Assembly: GCA_019352115.1 (NCBI GenBank)
Contig: JABBNW010000010.1
Location: 1 to 43,386 of the forward strand
Direction: 5' to 3'
Length of the DNA: 43,386 nt
DNA from: Pseudomonadota bacterium
GTDB lineage: Bacteria > Pseudomonadota > Alphaproteobacteria > Acetobacterales > Acetobacteraceae
Every line of letters begins with the position of its first letter. Position 1 is the first letter of the stretch. The notes under the pieces were generated by a model. That model did no database searches. It had not been told where the DNA came from and was given only the letters and a program-made list of their open reading frames with translations. Shown here in pieces: positions 19,747 to 28,220 of the stretch. The position numbers and the translations under genes were made by a program.

Positions 19747-20382
19747 ATGGAACGGAACGCGATACTCGGCGTGATCGACGTGCAGCCGACCTTCATGCCC
19801 GGTGGCGAGCTGCCGGTGCCGGACGGCGCCGCGGTCGTGGGCCCGATCAACCGGCTGCTTGCCGGGCACTTCGCCACCGCCTTCGCCACCCAGGACTGGC
19901 ACCTGCCGGGGCATGCCTCCTTCGCCTCCGCCCATCCTGGGCGTGCCGCCTACGACACGATTACCCTCCCGTACGGGCCGCAGGTCCTCTGGCCGGACCA
20001 CGCACTGGCCGGCAGCGCCAACGCCGCCCTGTATCCCGGGCTCGACCAGCGCCGGATCGCCGCCATCATCCGTAAAGGCACCGATCCGGCGATCGACAGC
20101 TATTCTGCCTTCTTCGAGAACGACCACCGCACCCCGACCGGCCTGCACGGCTGGCTGACGGACCGCGGCGTGCAGCACGTGTTCCTGGCCGGCCTCGCCA
20201 CCGATTTCTGCGTCGCCTGGTCCGCCATCGATGCCCGCCGCCTGGGCTACGCCGTCACGGTCATCGCCGATGCGTGCCGCGCCATCGCCCTGCCGCAGCC
20301 CGGCGGGGGCAGCACCCTCGACCGGGCGCGGACCGATCTGGCCGCCGCCGGGATCCGCTTCCTCAACAGCAACGAAATCTGA
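19747..20382 (+). CDS. pncA: Nicotinamidase (isochorismatase fold)
   Basis: A 211-residue cysteine hydrolase converting nicotinamide to nicotinate for NAD salvage. The catalytic triad is visible as Asp in GVIDVQPTF, Lys in IIRKGTDP and Cys in GLATDFCVAWSA. The metal-binding segment is TQDWHLPGHASFAS. AGGAA precedes the ATG. The epimerase gene starts two bases after its stop, and YdcF follows, forming a short plus-strand cluster. Functionally it is unrelated to the epimerase, so co-transcription may be incidental. Confidence 0.94.
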   Translation: MERNAILGVIDVQPTFMPGGELPVPDGAAVVGPINRLLAGHFATAFATQDWHLPGHASFASAHPGRAAYDTITLPYGPQVLWPDHALAGSANAALYPGLDQRRIAAIIRKGTDPAIDSYSAFFENDHRTPTGLHGWLTDRGVQHVFLAGLATDFCVAWSAIDARRLGYAVTVIADACRAIALPQPGGGSTLDRARTDLAAAGIRFLNSNEI

Positions 20383-20384
20383 CC

Positions 20385-21308
20385 ATGGGACTGTACTTGA
20401 TCACCGGCGGGGCCGGATTCATCGGCTCGCATCTGGCGGACGCGCTGCTCGCACGCGGGGACGCGGTGCGGGTGCTCGACGATCTTTCCACCGGCCGACG
20501 CGAGAACCTGCCGCCGGCAGCCAGCCTCATCGTCGGCGACGTCGCCGATCCGGCCGCGGTGCGCGCGGCGATGGCGGGCGTGGACGGCTGCTTCCACCTC
20601 GCCGCCATCGCCTCGGTCGCGCGCGCCGCCGAGGACTGGCTCGGCACCAACCGCGCCAATCTGGTCGGCACCATCGCGGTGCTGGACGCGGCCCGGGGCG
20701 CGCGCACGCCGGTGGTGTACGCTTCCTCCGCCGCGGTCTATGGCGACTGTCCGGTCCAACCAATCGCCGAAACCGCACCCACCGCCCCGCGTTCGGCCTA
20801 CGGGGCCGACAAGCTCGCCTGCGAACTGCACGCCGCCGTCGCCACCGAGGTGTTCGGCGTCCCGACGGTGGGTTTGCGCTTCTTCAACGTGTTCGGCCCG
20901 CGCCAGAGCCCGGGCTCGCCCTATTCCGGCGTGATCTCGATCTTCGCCGGGCGGCTGCGGCGCGGCGAAGCGGTGGACGTGTTCGGCGACGGCGGCCAGA
21001 CCCGCGATTTCGTCTATGTCGCGGACGTCGTCGCCGCCCTGCTGGGCGCCATGACCCGCCGGCCCGCCGGCCACCGGGTCTTCAACGTCTGCACCGGGCA
21101 CGCCACCTCCGTGCGCGCCCTGGCCGAGACGATTGCCTCGCTCTCCGGCCAGGCCTTGCAGGCCCGCACGCACCCGCCGCGCCCGGGCGACATCCGCCAC
21201 TCGGTCGGGCTGCCGGTGGCTGCTCGCGAGGCCCTCGGCCTTGCGCCGCCAACCCCGTTGCGCGACGGCCTCGCCGACGTGCTGGCCTGGTTGGCGCAGG
21301 GGGAATGA
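20385..21308 (+). CDS. NAD-dependent epimerase/dehydratase, GalE-like
   Basis: A 307-residue extended short-chain dehydrogenase acting on a nucleotide sugar. The Rossmann motif ITGGAGFIGSHLADALL opens the protein. Catalytic Ser lies in ASSAAVYGDC and Tyr/Lys in SAYGADKLACE. RFFNVFGPRQSP and GGQTRDFVYVADVV are typical of UDP-glucose/UDP-GlcNAc 4-epimerase-like enzymes. It starts two bases after pncA. It probably supplies a sugar for the exopolysaccharide locus a few kilobases away; which sugar cannot be told from the sequence. Confidence 0.92.
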   Translation: MGLYLITGGAGFIGSHLADALLARGDAVRVLDDLSTGRRENLPPAASLIVGDVADPAAVRAAMAGVDGCFHLAAIASVARAAEDWLGTNRANLVGTIAVLDAARGARTPVVYASSAAVYGDCPVQPIAETAPTAPRSAYGADKLACELHAAVATEVFGVPTVGLRFFNVFGPRQSPGSPYSGVISIFAGRLRRGEAVDVFGDGGQTRDFVYVADVVAALLGAMTRRPAGHRVFNVCTGHATSVRALAETIASLSGQALQARTHPPRPGDIRHSVGLPVAAREALGLAPPTPLRDGLADVLAWLAQGE

Positions 21309-21366
21309 GGCCAAAGGACGTGCGGCGTGGGGCCGGCAGGACACCGCGGGGCGGGCGGGTTCGCCG

Positions 21367-22140
21367 ATGAACCTGCACGCCGCGCTCGTCGCCCTGATCG
21401 TGCCGCCGTCGAACCTGCCGCTGGTCGCCGTGCTGGGGCTCGTGCTGCGCCGGCGCATCGGAGCCTGGCTGGTGTGGGGCGCGGTGGCCGGGCTCGTGCT
21501 GCTATCGCTGCCCGTGGTGGCGCAGGCGCTGCTGGTGTCGCTGGAGTTGGGTCTGCCGCTCGCGCCCCCGGCGGGCGAACCGCCGCAGGCGATCGTGATC
21601 CTCAGCGCCGAGGTCATGCATCTGCGCGGGCCGGGCCACAAGGAGCAGATCGGTCCCCTCACCCTCGACCGGATGCTCGCCGGCGTGGAGCTGTACCACC
21701 GCACGCATCTGCCCATCCTGGTCACCGGCGGCCGCATCGGCGGTCGGCAGGTGACGCCGATCGCGGAGCAGATGGCGCGCGTCCTGCAGACGGATTTCGG
21801 CGTCCCGGTGCGCTGGGTGGAACCGCGCTCGGCGACCACCTGGCAGAATGCCGCGTTCAGTGCCGCGATCCTGCGCCGCGACGGGATCGGCTCGGTCTAC
21901 CTGGTCACGAATGCCTGGCACGAGCAGCGGGCGATCCTCGCCTTCCGTCATTTCGGCCTGGTGCCGACCGCGGCCCCGGTGGCGATGGATGCGCTGACCG
22001 ACCAATGGCTGCCGTCCACCGGAGCCTGGCGCAACAGCTATTTCGCCTTCCACGAATGGATCGGGTTTGTCGATTACCGGCTGAAGGCCTGGCTCGGCCG
22101 GCCGGTGCCGCCGATCGCCGTGTCGAACAAGCCGGCGTAG
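21367..22140 (+). CDS. YdcF-family membrane protein (DUF218)
   Basis: A 257-residue protein with two N-terminal hydrophobic segments followed by a DUF218 domain: QAIVILSAEV, PILVTGGRIG, VRWVEPRSATTWQNA and VYLVTNAWHEQRAILAF. The family includes SanA, ElyC and YdcF, envelope proteins linked to cell-wall or surface-polymer metabolism. The last 67 bases overlap the end of the glycosyltransferase gene on the other strand. It lies beside the exopolysaccharide operon, which suits an envelope role. Confidence 0.9.
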   Translation: MNLHAALVALIVPPSNLPLVAVLGLVLRRRIGAWLVWGAVAGLVLLSLPVVAQALLVSLELGLPLAPPAGEPPQAIVILSAEVMHLRGPGHKEQIGPLTLDRMLAGVELYHRTHLPILVTGGRIGGRQVTPIAEQMARVLQTDFGVPVRWVEPRSATTWQNAAFSAAILRRDGIGSVYLVTNAWHEQRAILAFRHFGLVPTAAPVAMDALTDQWLPSTGAWRNSYFAFHEWIGFVDYRLKAWLGRPVPPIAVSNKPA

Positions 22141-23231
22141 GCGGCGAACATCGCCTCCTGGTCGAATGCGGCGGCCGCGCGGGCGCGGTTGGCAGCACCG
22201 ATCGCGGCCCGCGCCGGCGCATCGCGCAACAAGGCGAGCAGCGCCTCGGCGAGCGCAGCGGGATCGGGCGGCACGACGAAGGGCGCGTTCTGCGCGGCCA
22301 GCATCTCGCGCACGTCGCCCACGTCCGTGGCGGCGACCGGCAGGCCGGCGGCCATCGCCTCGATCACCGAGAGCGGCATCTGTTCGGTGTCGGACGACAG
22401 CGCGAACACGTCGAAGCTGCGGTAGTAGCCGGCGGGGGATGCGCTGTGGCCGGTGAAGATCACCCGCTCGCCAAGCCCGAGCGCAGCGGCGAGCGCTTCC
22501 AGCCCGGGCCGCTCCGGCCCCGCGCCGACGATCGCGAGCCGGGCGGGACCGGCTGCGGCGACGATGCGGAAGGCATGCAGGAGGCGGCCCAGGTTCTTCT
22601 CCGGCCGGAGCGCGGCGACGGTCCCGATCACGGGTCCCTCCCCCGGCAGCGGCGTCGGCGGGGCGGCGGCGAAGGCGGCGAGGTCGATCCCGTTCGGAAT
22701 GTAGCGGACCTGCGCCGTCGGCAGCCGCCAGGTGCCGGTCGCGAGGCGGAACAAGGTCCGCGAGGGTACGACCACCAGGCTCCGGCGCAGCGCCAGCCGG
22801 CGGATCAGCACGCGCCGCAGGAGTTGGCGGTCCTGTTCCTCCGGGCCGAACCCGTCCTCGATATGGATATGCGGCACCAGGCGGGGCCGGTTCGCCACCG
22901 CCCATTCGATCGAGCCCCAGTTGCTGGTGACCAGCAGGTCCGGCCGCCAGGCGCGCAGCGCGGCGCGGAAGCTGGCCCGGTTGGCGAAGGTCGCGCCCTT
23001 GCGGATGGCGACGGCGGGGAAGACGGCATCCAGCCCCGGCATCAGCCGCTCGCTTGCGGCCGTGATCCCGTCCATGGCGACGATCAGATGGCGGTAGCGA
23101 TCGGCGAAACGGTTGGCGAGCGCGGCGAAACGCATCTGCGGCCCACCGACCGCAAAGGTCGCATAGACGTGGCAGAGCGTGGGCGCCGGCACGCCGCCGT
23201 CGCGCGGCGGCGCACGTCGGTCAGCCGACAT
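22074..23231 (-). CDS. Glycosyltransferase, GT4 family, exosortase-locus type
   Basis: A 385-residue GT-B glycosyltransferase predicted to add a sugar to a lipid-linked repeat unit at the cytoplasmic membrane face. The acceptor-side loop is AVGGPQMRFAALANRF. The donor domain has IPNGIDLAAF, GTVAALRPEKNLGRLLHAF, IVGAGPERPGLEALA and the EX7E-type SSDTEQMPLSVIEAMAAGLP. It resembles the sugar transferases associated with PEP-CTERM/EpsH loci (TIGR03088-like). Its ATG at 23231 overlaps the stop of the fusion gene by 11 bases, so translation is coupled. Its 3' end overlaps convergent YdcF by 67 bases. Confidence 0.91.
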   Translation of the reverse strand: MSADRRAPPRDGGVPAPTLCHVYATFAVGGPQMRFAALANRFADRYRHLIVAMDGITAASERLMPGLDAVFPAVAIRKGATFANRASFRAALRAWRPDLLVTSNWGSIEWAVANRPRLVPHIHIEDGFGPEEQDRQLLRRVLIRRLALRRSLVVVPSRTLFRLATGTWRLPTAQVRYIPNGIDLAAFAAAPPTPLPGEGPVIGTVAALRPEKNLGRLLHAFRIVAAAGPARLAIVGAGPERPGLEALAAALGLGERVIFTGHSASPAGYYRSFDVFALSSDTEQMPLSVIEAMAAGLPVAATDVGDVREMLAAQNAPFVVPPDPAALAEALLALLRDAPARAAIGAANRARAAAAFDQEAMFAAYAGLFDTAIGGTGRPSQAFSR

Positions 23232-25449
23232 GCACCGCGATCGCCGCGGCTTCGAACGCGGCAGGGTCGGCAACGGGCGTCCAACCGAGATCGCGCTTGG
23301 CGTCCGCGCAGTCCAACGTGGCCTCCATCCCGCGCGAGCGCAGGTCGCGCAACGACGGCATCGGCGTGCGCCGCCCGCCGGCGCGCTTGATCGCCCATTT
23401 GCCCATATCCACGAGCCAAAGCCGTTCCGCGGTCTGCGGATGGAACTGCAACGGCCGGCCGAGCACGCGGGCAAGCGCGGCAAGGTACTCGCGCGCCGAC
23501 GGGCGCACGTCGCCGGCGAGGTTGTAGCAGCGGCCCTCGATCCCCTCGGCGCGCGCGGCGGCTAGGATCGCGCCGGCCACGTCCCCGGCCAGGACGAAGG
23601 GCAGTGGATTGCGCCCGGCGTTCCAGCCGATGCAGTGCTGGTCGTTGTTGAACAGGCCGACGCCGCTGTGGAACGGCGGCCCGCCCTCCCCCACCACCAC
23701 GCCGGGACGCAGGATCACCACCGGCAGGCCCTCGCGCGCGTGCAGATCGAGCAGCATCCGGTCCGACAGCGCCTTGGCGCGGGCATAGTCGCCGCGGCGT
23801 TCGGCCTCCGGGTCGGGCGGCGTGGCGCCGGTCACCGGCGTCGGCTGCGGGCCGAGATACAGGGACGCGATCGAGCCGACATGCACGAGCCGGTGCGGCC
23901 GGCCGTCGCGGGCCGCGGCGAGGCAGGCGCGGGCCACGGTCTCGGCCCCGCCCACCATGGCGTCGCGGATCTGTTCGAACGTAGCGCCGCCGCCGCCATG
24001 CGCGAGGTTCACCACCACCGGGGCACCGGCAGTGGCGCGGGCGACGGCGTCGGGATCGCGGATGTTGCCGGCGACGAGCCGCACCCGCGGATCGTGCAGC
24101 ATATCGGGCAGGCCGCGCAGGCTGCGCGCCATCACGACCGGACGTAGCCCGGCGGCCAGGCAGGCGCGCACCAGATGGGTGCCGATGAAGCCCGTGCCGC
24201 CCAGCAGGGCAATGTCCGGCGGCGATGCGACGGCTGGCGCCCGGGAGGCACCGCCACCGGTAACGACATCCACGGAGGCGCCGGCTGGCGCGTCCGATCC
24301 GCCCGCGGTGTCCGCCGACCTGGCGCCCGCGTCGGCCAACGACGCTGCGGCGATCGCACCGGCCGGCGCCACTGCCGGCAGGCCGATCTCGCCCAGCCGT
24401 TCGCACAGTCCGACCAGGGCGGCGCCGAACACGCCGTCCAGCTGCGGCGTCACGCCGGCGTCGAGCGCGGCGTGGAACGCGGCCACGCTGCCGGTCATGC
24501 TGGCCTGGAACGGATCGCCCGGCCCGCCGAGCCGCAGCAACGAACGCATGTAGCCGGACAGATTGCCCGCGCTCGCCGCCAGCAACGGCCCGGCGATCCG
24601 CGCCCCGGACACCGGCCCATCGACCGCGTCCATCCAACGGGTGCGGCGATAGGCGAAGCTGCGGTTGGCGAGGATATCGGCGACCGCCACCCCGTCGTCG
24701 CACACCACCCGCACTTGCCAGAACGGAAAGGACTGGCCGACCGCGAATCGCAGCCCCGCGGTCAGCCGCGGGCCGGCGAGCAGCGCATCGAGCGTGGGGT
24801 ACAGCGCCTGGCCCGGGCCGATCGGGACGGCCGGGCCGAAGCGGGCCGAGACCGCCTCCAGCGGGCCGGCCAGGACGGCAAGCTGAGAGAGCGGGTGCAC
24901 CGCCTGTTCCAGCAACAGATTGACCGGCGCCTGGAACATCCAGTGGCCGAACTGCCGCGCGGCCAACTGCCGCAGCCCGACGTTATAGAGCACGTCGACA
25001 TGCCGTGCCGGCCCGAGACTTCCCTGGGTCAGCCAGGCGCGCAGTCGGACGAAGGCCGGGTGATGGACGAAATTCTGGTTGACCCCGAGCGTCGCTCCGG
25101 ACGCCGCGGCCGCGGCCAGCAAGCCTTGCGCGGTCACACCGGACGCCGCCAGCGGCTTCTCCAGCAGCACCGGCTTGCCGGCCGCGAGCAGCGGGGCGGC
25201 CACCTCCGCATGGCGGTCGGGCGGCACCAACACATGCGCGCAGTCGATCGCCCCGGCGGCCAGCGCCGCAGCGACCGAAGTGAACACGGCAACGCCGCTG
25301 CCCGCCGCGGCCGCCAAGCCGCGCGCCGCGCTCTCCTGCGGATCGATGACCGCCGCGAGCTGCACGCCCGGCGTGCGGCGCAGGGCTTCCACATGGGCGC
25401 GGGCGATGAAGCCCGCGCCGACCAGCCCGACCCGTCGTACCGCGCTCAC
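23221..25449 (-). CDS. Fusion: Gfo/Idh/MocA oxidoreductase + NAD-dependent epimerase
   Basis: A 742-residue two-enzyme fusion. Residues 1 to about 360 are a Gfo/Idh/MocA oxidoreductase: GLVGAGFIARAHVEAL, the catalytic-lysine motif LLEKPLAAS (EKP at 97-99), and the later NLLLEQAVHPLSQL with a conserved-type His. Residues 365-412 are an Ala/Gly-rich linker. Residues 413-742 form an extended short-chain dehydrogenase: ALLGGTGFIGTHLVRA (417-423 glycine motif), Ser526 in HVGSIASLY, and Tyr555/Lys559 in DYARAKALSD. It starts with GTG at 25449 behind a GGGGGCG site that lies in a palindrome. Both domains suit nucleotide-sugar chemistry for the polysaccharide. The frame reads through without interruption, so this is a true fusion in the sequence given. 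Confidence 0.9.
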   Translation of the reverse strand: MSAVRRVGLVGAGFIARAHVEALRRTPGVQLAAVIDPQESAARGLAAAAGSGVAVFTSVAAALAAGAIDCAHVLVPPDRHAEVAAPLLAAGKPVLLEKPLAASGVTAQGLLAAAAASGATLGVNQNFVHHPAFVRLRAWLTQGSLGPARHVDVLYNVGLRQLAARQFGHWMFQAPVNLLLEQAVHPLSQLAVLAGPLEAVSARFGPAVPIGPGQALYPTLDALLAGPRLTAGLRFAVGQSFPFWQVRVVCDDGVAVADILANRSFAYRRTRWMDAVDGPVSGARIAGPLLAASAGNLSGYMRSLLRLGGPGDPFQASMTGSVAAFHAALDAGVTPQLDGVFGAALVGLCERLGEIGLPAVAPAGAIAAASLADAGARSADTAGGSDAPAGASVDVVTGGGASRAPAVASPPDIALLGGTGFIGTHLVRACLAAGLRPVVMARSLRGLPDMLHDPRVRLVAGNIRDPDAVARATAGAPVVVNLAHGGGGATFEQIRDAMVGGAETVARACLAAARDGRPHRLVHVGSIASLYLGPQPTPVTGATPPDPEAERRGDYARAKALSDRMLLDLHAREGLPVVILRPGVVVGEGGPPFHSGVGLFNNDQHCIGWNAGRNPLPFVLAGDVAGAILAAARAEGIEGRCYNLAGDVRPSAREYLAALARVLGRPLQFHPQTAERLWLVDMGKWAIKRAGGRRTPMPSLRDLRSRGMEATLDCADAKRDLGWTPVADPAAFEAAAIAVHVG

Positions 25450-25453
25450 AAGC

Positions 25454-25465
25454 GGGGGCGCCCCC
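25454..25465. promoter_or_regulatory. GC palindrome over the ribosome site of the fusion gene
   Basis: GGGGGCGCCCCC is a perfect 12-base palindrome starting five bases before the GTG start, covering its purine-rich ribosome site. In the transcript it could fold and reduce initiation. It lies in the only sizeable gap (130 bases) of the ten-gene operon. Confidence 0.35.
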
Positions 25466-25579
25466 CGCGCATTGCCTGCCTCACGCCGCCGCCTGCCGCA
25501 TCGCCCACTGCTGATGTGCCCCAGTTGTCATCGAGTCGCGCCGTCGCCCCCGGTCCCCATGGACGCGGGATTTACGTTC

Positions 25580-27139
25580 TTATCGCCCGCCGTCCGCCAG
25601 ACGGTCCAATGCCGCCGGCAGATCCGGCTGGGCCTGAAGGTAGGCCCGGATCGCCGTCACCGCCTGCCGCTGCCCCGCTTCCCCCTGGCCCGTCGGATCG
25701 GGATCGGGCGAGATGGCCGCGAGCAACGGCACGCTCCGCGCCCCGATCAGGCTGGCGATGCCCTGGCGCAACCGGAACCCCAGCGCCGGTTGCCGCGGCT
25801 TGCCGTCGCGCCACAGCAGGAACGCGGTGGTCCGGTCCGGCACTGCGGTGCGGACGATCCGCCAGGTCAGCCCGTCGGTCCGCAGCTTCCCCTGCACTAC
25901 GTCCTCCGCCCCCACCCGGCCGGAGATATGGCGTTCGGCGAGCAGGATCGGCCCGGGATCGCTGCGCGGGGAGAAGCGCTCGACCACCACCCGCACGCCG
26001 TGCCCGTCGCAGGACAGGCGTTGTTCGGCGACCCGCGCGGCCCCCCCGGACGCAGCGATGAGCGCCGGCGAGATCGGCAGCGAAGCACTCACGATGCGGC
26101 AAGAGCCGGCCGGCAGGAACGGCGCACCGGCGGGTACTTCCGCCGCCGCCGCCCGGTGCAGCCCGAAGGACAGGAGCGGCCCGAGCGCGGCCACCACCGC
26201 CACCGCGACCGCGGCCACCAGCGGGCGTGCCGGGCGCGCGGGCGGTGCAAGCCGGGGCGCAGGCTCCCAGCCGCCGATGTCCTCGCGGAACGGCAACCCG
26301 ATCAGGACCAGCAGCAGGATCACGATCGAGAAGAACATCCAACCATACAGCACGTGATCGGTCGCGGCTGCCTTGGCACTGCCCTCCAGATAGCCGAGGG
26401 TCACGATGCCCAGCGCGCGAATTCCGTTGGCGATGACCGGCACCACCAGGGAGACCGCGATGAAGATCAGCCGGCGCCAGTTGGAACGATAGATGAGCAG
26501 CGCATAGAGGCAGGCAAAGGCGATCGCCGCGATCAGGAAGCGCAGCCCGGCGCAGGCCTGGGCGACGTAGAAGGCGCCGCCCGGGATCTGGATCAGGTAG
26601 CGATCGATATAGTTCGGGATACCGAACAGGTTCAGCCCCCAGCCAACGAAGCCGGTGGTGAAATTCTGCAGCGCCGGGGTGATGAAGGCGCCGAACGGCA
26701 CCAGGAAGTAAAGGTACAACAGCGGCCCCAGCAGCAGCCAGTACACCTGCCAGCCCAGCACGCCCAGCACCATGAGCTGGAACAGGGTCATGGCCATGAG
26801 CTGCCGCCCCTCCATGACCCCGAGCCGGTCGGCAAGCAGCCAGACCGCCACGACCGGAAGTGCCGCCAGGGCCGCCAGCGGCAGCGGCCTCGGCACCACC
26901 CCGATCAGCCGGGTACGCCGGTCCCACAGCAACCAGATGACGATCGGCAGGATCAGGAAGCCGTGGTTGTAGGCGGTCGACTCGCTCCAGACGGTCTCCG
27001 CCGCCACAGCTTCCGGATAGAAGAGCAAGGCCCAGACCGCGATCCCGACCGCGAGCGCCGGCAGGGCCGGCCGCAGCCCCGCCCACGGGGCCGGCCTCGG
27101 CGTCGGGCGGGTCGGCGCGGAGATCGTCTCGGCGGTCAT
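25580..27139 (-). CDS. xrtA: Exosortase (XrtA-type) with C-terminal EpsI-like domain
   Basis: A 519-residue inner-membrane transpeptidase-like protein. The first 290 residues are strongly hydrophobic with eight or so helices and hold the family catalytic residues: Cys196 in AQACAGLRFL, Arg241 in NGIRALGIV and His262 in TDHVLYGWMFF. STAYNHGFLILPIVIWLLW near residue 54 is also typical. After a further membrane segment (about 306-325), the last 190 residues look like the periplasmic EpsI/DUF3485-like domain fused in exosortase A proteins. The ATG at 27139 has GGAGGA upstream. Exosortases cleave and process proteins with PEP-CTERM-like tails, and the surrounding genes are the classic XrtA companions. 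Assignment to XrtA rather than a sister type rests on gene context. Confidence 0.9.
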   Translation of the reverse strand: MTAETISAPTRPTPRPAPWAGLRPALPALAVGIAVWALLFYPEAVAAETVWSESTAYNHGFLILPIVIWLLWDRRTRLIGVVPRPLPLAALAALPVVAVWLLADRLGVMEGRQLMAMTLFQLMVLGVLGWQVYWLLLGPLLYLYFLVPFGAFITPALQNFTTGFVGWGLNLFGIPNYIDRYLIQIPGGAFYVAQACAGLRFLIAAIAFACLYALLIYRSNWRRLIFIAVSLVVPVIANGIRALGIVTLGYLEGSAKAAATDHVLYGWMFFSIVILLLVLIGLPFREDIGGWEPAPRLAPPARPARPLVAAVAVAVVAALGPLLSFGLHRAAAAEVPAGAPFLPAGSCRIVSASLPISPALIAASGGAARVAEQRLSCDGHGVRVVVERFSPRSDPGPILLAERHISGRVGAEDVVQGKLRTDGLTWRIVRTAVPDRTTAFLLWRDGKPRQPALGFRLRQGIASLIGARSVPLLAAISPDPDPTGQGEAGQRQAVTAIRAYLQAQPDLPAALDRLADGGR

Positions 27140-27161
27140 GTGAAACGTTCCTCCGGCAGGC

Positions 27162-28220
27162 TTATCCGAGACCGCGCACGATCTGCGGTCCGAGCATATT
27201 CGCTACCGGCAGCGGTAGACGCTTCCAGGCCGCGATGAACAAGCGGAATTTCGGGTTGAGCGGGTTCAGTTCGGGCACCGCGGCACCGGGCGCGATCAGG
27301 AAACGATAGTGCAGCGGCGTCGGCTCGAACCCCCAGTTGCGCTTGAACGCGTAGGAGCCGGTGCCTTCCTTGCTGCGCCCGAAGTCGAACACGCGGCAGC
27401 CGCGCGCGGCGGCCCGTCGCATCACTTCCCAGTACATGAAGTCGTTTCCCGCCCGCTGGCGGGCCTCCGCGGTGCCGCCGCCGTAATAGGGCAAAACCTC
27501 GTCGCGGAAGTAGAAATTCAGCACCGACGCGATCGGCGCGCCGTCATCGAGCACGGTGAGCACGTCGCAATCCTCCCCGAACGCCGCGGCCAGGAGGCGG
27601 AAGTAGCGGCGCGGGAAGACCGGGGTGCCGAGGTTGCGCACGCTTTCGGCGTAGATCCGGTGCAGCCGATCGGTATCGCGATCGACCACGGACGCGAGCC
27701 CGCGCTGGATGCCCTTGCGCACCATGGCGCGCTGCTTGCGCGGGATCGCCTTCAGGTTCGCCTCGTCGTCGGCGACGATCGGCTTGCGGAAGGTGACATA
27801 CAGCCCCGGCCGGCCGAGCCAGCCGGCCGCGTCCAGCGCCGCCGCGTCCTGCGGTGCCGGAGGATCGCGGTAACGCAGTTCGACCGCGCCGGCGCGCGTG
27901 CCCGGCCGCAGCGCGGCGGCGTGGGCGATCAGCGCGGCGGCGGTCTCGGCGTCGGCGGCCAGCGGACCGCCGTAGACGCCGAAGGGCGCGGCGATCAAGG
28001 TATTGCCGAACAGGAAACTCTTCACTTGGCCGAGCGGCAGGACGCCGGTGATCGCCCCGTCGCGCTCGGCGAACACGTAATGGGTGCGGTGGCCGAAGGC
28101 GGCTGCGATCACGCCCTGCCAGGCGGCACGATGGAAGAAGGTGCCGTCCGGATGGGCCAGGACGAACCGGTCCCAGGCCGGCGCGGCGGCAGGATCGAGC
28201 GGGCGAATGACCAGGCTCAT
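27162..28220 (-). CDS. FemAB-like acyltransferase, PEP-CTERM-system associated
   Basis: A 352-residue GNAT-fold protein related to FemAB peptidyltransferases. Visible are the N-terminal FVLAHPDGTFFHRAAWQGVI, FRKPIVADDEANLKAIPRKQ, and the C-terminal GNDFMYWEVMRRAAARGC and FDFGRSKEGTGSYAFKRNWG, which match the XrtA-locus FemAB family (TIGR03019-like). It may transfer an acyl or aminoacyl group to the polysaccharide or a surface component; the reaction is not established. Its ATG overlaps the deacetylase stop (ATGA), and the exosortase begins 22 bases downstream. Confidence 0.9.
   Translation of the reverse strand: MSLVIRPLDPAAAPAWDRFVLAHPDGTFFHRAAWQGVIAAAFGHRTHYVFAERDGAITGVLPLGQVKSFLFGNTLIAAPFGVYGGPLAADAETAAALIAHAAALRPGTRAGAVELRYRDPPAPQDAAALDAAGWLGRPGLYVTFRKPIVADDEANLKAIPRKQRAMVRKGIQRGLASVVDRDTDRLHRIYAESVRNLGTPVFPRRYFRLLAAAFGEDCDVLTVLDDGAPIASVLNFYFRDEVLPYYGGGTAEARQRAGNDFMYWEVMRRAAARGCRVFDFGRSKEGTGSYAFKRNWGFEPTPLHYRFLIAPGAAVPELNPLNPKFRLFIAAWKRLPLPVANMLGPQIVRGLG

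Noticed and set aside
25079-27238. 719-codon plus-strand frame opposite the exosortase
   Set aside because: Arg/Gln/Pro-rich shadow of a high-GC coding strand; the minus strand encodes the intact exosortase with catalytic residues.
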